Part shown: positions 8,531 through 20,500 of the stretch, piece by piece | Numbering within the stretch: the first letter of the stretch is position 1 | Layout of the letters: each line of letters opens with the position of its first letter | Virus record (IMG/VR): IMGVR_UViG_3300044568_000721 | Coordinates: 1 to 56,351 of that record | From: a virus | Strand: one strand, 5' to 3' | DNA length: 56,351 nt | Notes under the pieces: model-generated | Told to the model about the DNA's origin: nothing | Databases searched by the model: none | The model's input: the letters and a program-made list of their open reading frames with translations, nothing else | Program-made: the position numbers and the translations under genes

Positions 8531-11500
8531 ATGGCAAGATTAATACCTCGTAAACAGATTGAAGAACAACAAAATATTAGCGGCTCTTTTAGAGTTGGTG
8601 AGGATATTAATATTGGCAACAATACCATTATTAGTGGTTCTATTTTTGTTTCGCAAAGTTTCTTTTTTGGTTCGGCAACATCATCTAGAAATGAAATAAC
8701 TGGTTCTGTATTTTTAACTGGTTCATTGGTAATTGAAGGTGATTTAAGAACTGGTGCACCAAATACAATTCTTTCTGTAACATCTTCAAATACTGTATTA
8801 GCAGTTGATACTCAAAGATACGCCGGTATTCTTGCAAAAGATTTTGGTGCTAACTTACCTACACTTTATGTATCTTCAACTGATGGTGATGATTCAAACG
8901 ATGGTAGAAGTATTCAGTATCCACTTCGTACAATTAAAAGAGCAGCCGCATTATCAACTCCAGGATACGATGGTAGATATGGATTTGATACTGGTTCAGT
9001 ATTTAATGGATATGTAATTAAGGTTCAAGCGGGAACGTATTTAGAGGATAATCCTGTTATACTTCCTAAGAACACTACAATATGGGGTGCTGGTTTGCGT
9101 ATTACCAAAATTAACGCTAAGACTCCTACTGAAGACCTATTCTATGTAAACTCTGGATGTTATATTGCCGAAGTAACGATGGGAGGATTGAGATTATATC
9201 CAGACCAAATAAATCCTGAAAAGGGATTTGCAATTGCTTTCCAACCGGGTGCATTTATTACAACTTCACCATACGTTCAGAACTGCTCGCAAATTTCAAA
9301 CCAAGAGAATTCATTCACCGAACTTTACGAAGATATTCCGCCAGGTGGTGGTGGTCTTTATGTTAATGGTGATGTGATAGACCCAGACTCTCCGTTGGCT
9401 TCAATGGTATTGGATGCTTATACTCAAATTTCTCCAAATGGTGTTGGGTGTTTGGTAAATGGTAGAGGATTCATTCAGCTGGTATCTTTCTTTAATAACT
9501 TCTCATATTACGCAATTAGGGTAAACAATGGCGGACAAGCTACGCTAAACAACTCAAACATTTCGTTTGGTTTGTATGGTATGTATGCATCTGGTTCTCG
9601 TTTTATTTCTGGTAGTGGTGGTAATATTCAAGCTAGAGATTCAGTAAGAGGAACTTGGAGTTGCGTTGTTGATGTACTAAATAAAGGATTGGAGAACGGA
9701 TTACCTACAATAACAAAATTAAATACCGCAGAGGGAATTCGTTTAACATCACCGGCATTATATACACAAAGTAGAGTATCTGCTACAACAACACTATCAA
9801 CTACTGCAGCTGATGAAATATTTTCTGATTATACATTAATAAGTGAAATTGTTGATAAAGGTGTAACTAACTTTCCAACCCTATTAGCAAAGAGTTCTAT
9901 AAAAGGATATGGATTTGATTCTCCATATAATATTTTAGGAGCAGAGCAAATAACATCATCTATATCAGCTACTCAACATGATTTAAATAGTACAAGTGCA
10001 TCTTACGCAGCTATTTTAAGTATATTAGCAAATGGTACTGGTTCGTTTACTTTTAAATCCAATACAAGCGCTAGTAGACAAATAGGTACTGATACAATTC
10101 AACCAATAGCAAATGAATCTCCATTTACGTCAAGTGTAAGTTCATCATTTGGAACGATTCTTAATATTATTACAAAAGGTGTTTCTGTTAAACCAACTTA
10201 TATAGCAAACACAAGCGCTAGTATAAAGGGTGGAAGTGTTGAACAAACAATGTTGGGTGTAACATCATCTTTAGCAACAATAAATTCGGTAAGTGCAAGT
10301 TTTAGTATTGTTTATAATATTTTAGCAAATGGTACTGGTAGTAATATTTTACCAATACCGGCTAATCATCAAAAATCTTTTGTAATAACAAATAACAATA
10401 GTTCTTCTTTTGATTTTGAAGGAATTGGTAGTAATCCTACATTAACTTTATTTAGAGGAGAAACTTACAAATTCAATGTAGATGCAATAGAAACTTTTGG
10501 TGGTATTGAATATCCGTTTTGGATTAGAACAGAACAATTAGAAGGTATTACTGAAAAATATGATTATAATATTGGTATGGTAAATAATGGAGATAGTAGA
10601 GGAACAATAACCTTTACAGTACCATATAACGCACCAAATAGATTATATTATGTATCTCAAAATAGAAGTTCGATGGGTGGTAAGATTGAAATAGTAAATT
10701 CATCTACAACTCCATTTGAATTAATTAAAAATACATTAACATACCCAGCTACAATACAAAGTGGTTCAATAGCTAAAACAGGTATTGATGTTGTAACGGC
10801 ATATGAAATATTAGTAAGTAATATAGAATTTATCAAAGATGAAGTAATACAATTTGTATCATCATCTTGGAGTGGATTTTCATATCCGGAAGAAACTTGT
10901 AAAAGAGATGTTGGATATATTGTAAATGGTGTAGCAAAAGACCTTTTATTTGGTGGAAATGAAGAAAGTATTAGAAATGGTTTATTTTATTATCAATACC
11001 CATCTGAAGCAACTACCACACAATTAGGACCAACGCTAACTGCTATGAAACATGCAGCTGGGGTTTCATTAAATTTAATTAGAGGAAAAGTATATACAGA
11101 ACCAACAACTGAAGTAGATGATGTTTGGAATACTATTAGAGATAATAAAACATTTGTACAAAATGAGGTTATAACTTATTTATCTTCTTCTTGGTCTAAT
11201 TTTTATTATAACGAAGCGAAATGTAGACGTGATACCGGTTATATATTAGATGCGGTAGCAACTGATGCAAAATATGGTGGTAATGAAAGAAGTATAATTG
11301 CTGGTGAATATTATTACCAATACCCATCTTTAGCAATAGTAAGAGGCGATGGTGATGGTGTTGGACAATTAGGACAAACATCAGATGGTATCAGATATGC
11401 TAGTGGGTTGGTTGATAATTTATTAAAACAAAAAACATTTACAGCTCCTGATGCAACAACTCTATCGGCATATAATAATTTACTAAACAATAAAGAATTA

Positions 11501-14500
11501 ATTCAAAACGAAACAATTCAATTTATCAATGTTGCATTTCCAAACTTAAAATATAATCAAGCAACTTGTAAAAGAGATGTTGGATATATTGTTGATAATG
11601 TAGCAACGGATTTATTATATGGTGGAATTGAAAGAGGTGTAACTGCTGGTAGATATTATTATGATTATCCATCTTTAGCAACTACAACTCAAAGAACATC
11701 AACTATTGCTGGTGTTAGATACGCAAAAATTATTGGAGATACTATTGTTCAAAATCAAATATTAGATACACCACGTATTGTTTATAATGATGAGAAGAAT
11801 TTTAGAGCATCATCTTTAACAAACGTATCATCTTCATTTAGTGGTTCAGTAACTCAACAAACTTCTATTGGTAATACATTCTCAATTATAGAAGGAATTG
11901 TAGCAAGAGGATTGAGTTCAATTAAATCTTTGTTAGCACAAAATACTGGATTAATTTGGAATAAATACAATCCATTAAATGTAACTAATGATTCTCAAAT
12001 AACATCATCATATACAACACCAAATGAAGTAAATACAATTGATAGGAGTTTTGATATTGTGAATACTATTATTGGTGGTGGATTGATAGCTGAGCCTGTA
12101 TTTACATCATCTCAAGCAAATGCAATAGCTGTAACTGGTACAACACAAACAACTGCATCATTGGCAGTTAGTGGTTCGGTTACATCATCTATATCAGCAT
12201 CAATTGCTTATGTAGCAACTATAATAACAAATGGTACTGGTTCATTGGGTACATTAGTTTCAAATCTAAACTCAAATGTAAAGGTAACTAATACACCACA
12301 ATACATAACTGGTTCTGGGTATTATGGAACAAATACTCAAAGTACACAATTAAGTTCTTCAATAAAAGTAATTACCGATATATTAGAAGGTGGATTATCT
12401 TTTGTACCTACTCTTACATCAAATGTAAGTGCAAGTATTAAAGTAACAAATACATCACAATATATTTCCGCATCTTATTCGGCAAGTGCAAGTAATGTAA
12501 ACTTTATATCATCATCAATATCAATAGTAACAAAGATAATTGAAGGTGGTGAGTTTTCGGCACCTGCTTTCCAAACATATACAAATAGAGTAACATCATC
12601 TAATAGTGTAGCAGCTTACGAAATACTTAAAAACAATATTCCATTTATTCAAAATGAAACTATTGCTTATCTAAGTTCTTCTTGGGCTGGTTTTGAATAT
12701 GATGAAACTAAGTGTAGACGAGATTTAGGATTTATATTGAGTGGTTCTGCAGAAGACTTGATATGGAACGCAAATTCTGCATCTGTATTTAACGGATTAT
12801 TCTATTGGGAATTCCCATCACAAGCGCAAGGGGCTCAACTACAACAAACTTTAGATGGTATCAATTACGCAAGTAGATTAGCACAAAAAGTAATCCAAAA
12901 CGTAGAGTTCACCACAGCATCCGCTAATACCCTAAATGCGGCATCCTTATTAGTAAATAACAAAGTATTCATACAAGACGAAACAATCGCTTATTTGAGT
13001 TCCTCTTGGAGTGAGCAGGCATATATCGAATCAACTTGTAAGAGAGATGTAGGACACGTAATAGATGCAATCAGAACTGACTTAGTTTATGGTGGTAATG
13101 AGAGAAGTAGAAACGCTGGTATATTTTATTATCTATACCCATCTCAGGCAACTGGTTCACAATTACTTCCAACTTTAGATGGTATTAACTACGCAGGTAG
13201 AATGATACAAAAGATTGTTACTGGTTCGGTATTTGTCGCAGCTGAAGGAAATAAAGTAAATGCAAGTAATTTAATATTAAGAAACAAAAACTTAATTGCA
13301 AATGAAGTTGTAGCTTATGTAAGTTCTTCTTGGAGTGAAGCAGAATACAATCAGGCTAAATGTTTAAGAGATACAAAATATATCTTAGATGCTGTTAGAA
13401 CTGACTTGGTATATGGTGGTAACGAAAGAACTAGATTTGCAGGAGAATATTATTATAGATACCCATCAGCAGCAATTGTAGGTGGAGTTCCTTCTGCAAC
13501 ACAACAATTAGACCCAACTATAACTGGTGTATATTACGCAAATCAATTAGTACAAAATATAATTAAAAATATTGTATTATCTGCTCCATCTACATCAGCA
13601 TTAAACGCTGCAAGTTTATTAAAAACTAATAGAGCATTTTTACAACAAAATACCGTTGATTATGCAAATGAAACATATCCTAACTTAGAGTATATTGAAA
13701 GTAAGTGTTATAGGGATACTGGATTTATTGTAGATGCTGTAATTACGGATTTAGTATATGGTGGTAACGAAAGAAGTATAACTGCTGGAAGATTCTATTA
13801 TCTATATCCATCACAAGCTACTGGAGTTCAATCGGAAGAAACAATTGATTCGTTAAACTTTACAAAAGGTTTAGCAAAATTAGTAGCAATTGGTGGTAAA
13901 TCAATAGAAGATGGTTTTGATATTGTAGCAAACGTAATTGAAAGTGGAAGTAATTCAGCACCTAATGTAGTATTAAATACTGCAGCTGGAATTAAAGCAA
14001 CTACTGCTCAGCAAACTACATCATCAATATCAGTAAGTACATCCGATAAATTTATTGTATCATCTTCATTTGGTAACATACTTAATATTTTATCAAACGG
14101 AACTGGTTCAATACCAACAACTATTGTTAAGAATACAAATAGGGGTGTAAATGTTTTAGGTGGTACGCAAATAACATCGTCAATAACTCCGGCTATTTCT
14201 GAAAAGACAAAAGTAACTACTGGATTTGATATTGTTTTAGATATTGTAGAAAATGGCACTGGTTCAATTCCAACTATTGTAACAAATGTAAATTCTTTAA
14301 TTAAAAGAACTACTACAAATAGTTATATAACAACTGCATCAATATCATCTACATATCTTACAGCTTCAAATAATAGTTTTAATATTGTTTTAGATATTGT
14401 TGAAAATGGTACTGGTTCTTTACCTACATTAGTAAAAAATACCGATTCGTTAGTAAAGATAACAAATACAAATCAATTCACATCTTCAGTAATTATATCA

Positions 14501-17500
14501 TCTTCATTAGCAAGAAATATATCTGGAAGTTTTGATAAAATTATAAACATATTAGAAAATGGAACGGGTTCGTTACCTACTATTGTTCTAAATACAAATA
14601 ATAATATTAAAGTAACTAATGCTACTCAATATTTAGGAGGAACGCCAGCAACACAAACTGAAGCTAACGCAATATCCGCATCTATTTCTATTGTAACAAA
14701 TATAATAGCAAATGGTATTGGTTCATTACCAACTGTAACTTTATACACATCATCAATATCATCTTCAAATGTAGTAGCAGCTTATACTATTCTAAAAAAT
14801 AACTTAGATTTCATAGTATCGGAAAGTATTGCATATTTAAGTTCATCTTGGTCAACTGCATCTTATGATGAAAGTAAGTGTAGACGTGATTTAAGGTTTA
14901 TACTTAGTGGTTCTGCAGAAGATTTAATATTTAATGCAAATTCAGCATCCGTATTTAATGGTAAGTTCTATTATCAGTTTCCATCTCAAGCACAAGGTGC
15001 ACAATTAAATCAAACTTTAGATGGTATTAAATACGCATCACGTTTAGCACAAAAATTAGTATTAAATACTCCATTTGTAACTCAATCGGCACAAGTTAAA
15101 GATGCATACACTTTGTTGGTTAATAACAAAGATTTTATTAAGGATGAAGTAATACCTTACATAAGTTCATCTTGGAGTACGCATCAATATGTTGAATCGA
15201 CTTGTAAGAGAGATATAGTACATATTATAGATGCAGTTTCTACCGATTTATTATATGGTGGAAATGAGAGAACAATAAATGCTGGAGTATTCTATTATCT
15301 ATATCCATCTGAAGCAACTGGTTCACAAATACAGGAGACTGTTACTGGTATTGAATATGCTAGAGATATCGCATTCAAAATTTTAAAAGGAAATACATTT
15401 ACTAAAGTATCTCAAAATAAATTACAAGCAAAAGAATTAATTTATAACAATAGAGCATTTATACAAAATGAAGTTATAAGTTATATTTCGGCAAGTTGGA
15501 GTACAGCATCTTATAATGAAACAACTTGTAAGAGAGATGTAGGACATATCTTAGATGCGGTAACAACTGATATAGTTTATGGTGGTAATGAGAGAAGTAT
15601 AAATGCTGGAAAATTCTATTATGAATATCCATCACAAGCTACAACATCTCAATTAGGACCAACATTAAGTGGAATCAAATACGCAAAAGATTTAACCGAT
15701 AGTGTATTAAAGAATTCAACATTTGTATCAGCATCCAATTCTAACGTTACTGCATACGAATTAATATTCAATAATAAGGCATTTATACAAAATGAAACTA
15801 TTGCATATCTATCTTCTTCTTGGAGTGCATTCAGTTATAATCAAACTACTTGTAAAAGAGATATTGGTTATATATTAGATGCGGTTGCAACTGATATTCT
15901 TTATGGTGGTAACGAAAGAGTAGCTAAAGCTGGTGAGTATTATTACTTATATCCTTCATTAGCAACTGTTGGTAATGATGGTGATACTGGTGGACAATTA
16001 AATCAAACTTTAGATGGTATAAAATACGCTAAAGGAATTACTGAAAAGATTGTAGCAAATTTATTATTGCAATCACCAACAACATCTGAATTAACTGGAT
16101 TTAATTTATTAATTGATAATAAGAAGTTTATACAAAGTGAATCAATTGCTTATCTATCTTCTTCTTGGAGTGGTGGTGATGGATTTTATTATAACGAAAC
16201 AACTTGTAAGAGAGATATTGGACATATTATAGATGCAGTTAGAACTGATTTGGTATATGGTGGAAATGAGAGAAGCTCTAAAGCTGGAGAATACTATTAC
16301 CTATATCCATCAGCAGCAATTCTAACAGGTTCGGTTTCACCAACTGTAGCAACACAAAAAGGACCTACACTTGATGGAATAAACTATGTAGCTGGTACTG
16401 CAAAAAATATAATAGAAAATAAAGTATTAATATCACCAACTGGATTTACAACATCATCAGTTAATTTATTAAGACAGAATAAAAAATTTATACAAAATGA
16501 AACTGTACAATACATAGATGCTTTCTTCCCTAATTTAGTTTATTTAAGAGAAACGTGTAGACGTGATGTTGGATATATTTTAGATGCAGTTATAACCGAT
16601 ACTTTCTATGGTGGAAATCAAAGAAGTGTTATAGCTGGACAATATTATTATTTATATCCATCATTAGCAACAAAGAGTACGCAAGTTAGAGAAACTGTTG
16701 CTGGTGTTGATTATGCAAAAGCATTAGCTAAAGCAATAGCTCAAAATATTAAATTAAATACACCAACACTAACTACAAATACTGATGGAAATATTAAGGT
16801 AACAAATACTACACAATATACGTCATCTTTAGGTGCAACTACAATTGAAGTAAATCAAATTAGTTCATCATTTGGTTTAGTAACTGGAATTATAACTGAC
16901 GGAGTAAAATCATTTACACCAACTACGGCAACATACAATCCGGCTAATGGAGATTTTGTAATTACTATTCCAAGTCATACATTGACAAAGTATAATAGTA
17001 TTTACATCAAACCTGAATCATTTGTATTCACTTGTGATATGGATGGTAATAGAACGGAACATAAGTTACCTTCAATTGGACAATACGCATATTCTAACAA
17101 ATTACAAATACAATCAGTAACAACTAATACAATAACTGTTAATGTTGGAGCATCAGGACCTAATGTAGAGTTTACACCTACTAACGCAACTTATGACCCA
17201 GCTACTGGAGATTTTGTAATGACAGTAGGAACACATAGTTTAAGTATTGGTGAAGGAATTCTAATTTCAACGGGTTCAATCGCATTTACTTGTGATATGG
17301 ACAACAATCAATCGGTTAAATCATATCCTAGATTTGGTATAGACCCATACGCTGGCCGTTCTATGATGATAACTAATACTACACCAACTACATTGACGGT
17401 TAGTGTTGGAGCATCTGCGGCTAACAAATATTTTACACCATCTGCAGCTAATTACAATGCACTTACGGGCGATATGTCTGTAACTGTTGGACAGCATGGC

Positions 17501-20500
17501 TTAGGTGTTGGTAGAAGTGTTATTTTAGCAACGGGTTCAATGGCATTTACTTGTGACCAAGACGGAAATGCAACAACACATAGTTATCCTAGAAGTGGAA
17601 GTGGTGACCCGTATCTTGGAAAATCAATTGAGATAAAATCAGTTGGATTTACTCAACACACAGTAACTAATGCACCATATAACGCTGAAACTGGCGATGT
17701 TACTATAACAATAGCATCTCATGGATTTAGTAATGGAGATTATATTAAACTTTCCGATAACTCATTAACTTACAATTGTGTATTGGATGATAATGTAGTT
17801 TCAAAATCTTACCCTAGGGCTGGATACGATTATCCAAGCGGAAGATGGTTAAGTATATCTGGTGTAACTCCAAATACATTTAATATCAATATTGGAGCAT
17901 CATCATATACAAACTCACATACATTTGTGACAGCAAGTATTAATGGATTACAAAGACAGAATGGCATCTTTACAATCAATGTAGGGGATGCTGGAAGTGC
18001 TTCTGGTTCAATACATACATTTGTATCAGCATCAGCAAACGCTATAAAACATCTACCTCAATCAATTCACACATTTGTATCAGCATCAGCTGGGGCAATT
18101 AAACATTTACCACAAGCAGCTCATACATTTGTTAGAACTACTAAAAATTCAATAAGTACTATACCTGTATTGGTTCAAAATGGTGATAGTTTAATTAAAG
18201 TAACAAACACAACTCAATACTCATCATCAATATCGGCAAGTGGAGCTGAATTAGATATTATTACATCATCATTTAAGCATGTAGCTGATATTATTGAAAA
18301 TGGTGTTGCATTTGTACCGGATTCATTGGCAAGAAACTATAATTACGGATTTGAATTATCTACACCAACTTTATTACATATAAGTTCTAAAGAGCAGACA
18401 ATTGGTACGGGTTCATATAATTTATCAACTGAAATTACGAATGTAAGTTCTTCTTATGGTAATGTTGTAAATGTTGTTAAAAATGGTTTGAGTGTATTAC
18501 CTACATTAGTAACAAATACATCATCATCTTTAAAAGTAACAAACGTAAATCCTATAAGACAAGCAACATCAGCATCATCTTTTGATACTAATAAGATTTC
18601 AAGTGGATTTGATTTGATATTAAGTGTAATTGAAAATGGAACATCGGTTCTACCAACAATTATATCAAACACATCAGCAAGTATTAAAGTAACTAACACC
18701 CCACAATTAATAAGTGGAAGTGCTGCTGGAAGATTGCAAGGTAAATTAATATCAGCATCTTTATCTTTGGTAATTGATGTGTTATTAAGTAATGGTACAA
18801 GTTCAATTGGACTTAAACAATCAACATTCCCAATAGCAAATTCAAATGCAAAAATAAACTCAGCATATAATCTATTAGTGAGTAACTCTAAATTTATAGT
18901 TGATGAAACTATTGCTTATATGAGTTCTTCTTGGAGTGGATTTGAATATACACAAAGTAAATGTGAAAGAGATTTGACAGGAATCCTTAGTGGTTCTGCA
19001 TTTGACCTTTTATATGGTGGTAACTCTGCATCTTTGTTTAATGGTAAGTTCTATTTTGATTTCCCATCTCAAGCTACTGGTTCACAATTAGACCAAACAA
19101 TTACGGCAATCAAATACGCAAGTGGATTGGCTGAAAAGGTTGTATTGAATACTCCGTTTACACATATATCTGCATCAATTAACCAACCAACATCAGCATC
19201 TTGGAATTCATTAAGAAATAATAAAGGATTTATACAAAGTGAATCAATTGCATATCTATCTTCTTCTTGGAGTAATTTTGATTATAACGAAACTACTTGT
19301 AAGAGAGATATTGGATACGTTATAGATGCAGTAGCAACTGATTTATTATATGGTGGAAATGAGAGAAGTGTTGTAGCAGGTAGATACTATTATGATTATC
19401 CATCTCAAGCTACAAACGCACAATTAGAACCAACATTGACTGGTATAAGATACGCTAAAGGAACAGCTATGAATGTAGTTGTTAATAAGCAGGTATTTAC
19501 AGCATCTTTGGAAGCTCAATACGCATACGATTTAATAAAAGCTAACAAAGTATTCATACAAAGTGAAAGTATTGCATTTGTAAATGTTAAATACCCTAAC
19601 TTAGATTATAGTGAAAGTAAATGTTATAGAGATTTAGGATATATCATTGATGGAGTAGCAACTGATTTACTTTATGGTGGTAATGAAAGAAGTAGAAAGA
19701 ACGCAGATTACTATTATGAGTTCCCATCTCAAGCTAATGGGTCTGGTTCGCAAGTTGTGGAAACGGTAGAGGCAATTAAGTACGCAGCTAGAATAACAAC
19801 GGCATCTATTAGTAGTACATTAATACCAACACCACAAACTATACCTAATACGTTAGCAAATATTAAAGTAACAAACGCTAATCAATATATTTCAGCATCA
19901 TCGGCAACTTCTACTGAAGCAACAATACTATCAGCATCAATTGCTATCGTAACTAACATAGTTGCTAACGGAACTGGTTCAGCAATAGTATCCGCATCAT
20001 TAAGTTTACCAACTTCATCTTATACAACGCCGGTAAGTAATGATAATAGATGGATTGCATACGGAATACTAAAAAATAATATTTCATTTATACAGGATGA
20101 AACTATCGCATATCTATCATCATCTTGGTCAACTGCATCTTATGATGAAAGTAAGTGTAGACGTGATGTGGGATTGATTATAAGTGGAGCAGCTGAAGAT
20201 TTAATATTTAACTCAAATTCAGCATCATTATTTAATGGTATATTCTATTATCAATATCCATCACAGGCGCAAGGAGCACAATTGAATCAAACGCTTGATG
20301 GAATAAACTACGCAAGTAAGTTAGCACAAAAGGTAATTCAAAACGTAACTTATGTAACGGCATCAGCAATTGTATCGGCATCATACGCATTGATTAGAAA
20401 GAATAGAGAATTTATACAAAATGAAACTATTGCGTATCTATCTTCTTCTTGGAGTACCGCATCTTACATTGAATCAACTTGTAAGAGAGATGTTGGTCAT

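Noticed and set aside
8950-9690. A functional pectate lyase or depolymerase in the beta-helix of the giant protein
   Set aside because: The fold pattern is there, but I cannot identify catalytic residues. Many phage beta-helices are purely structural.
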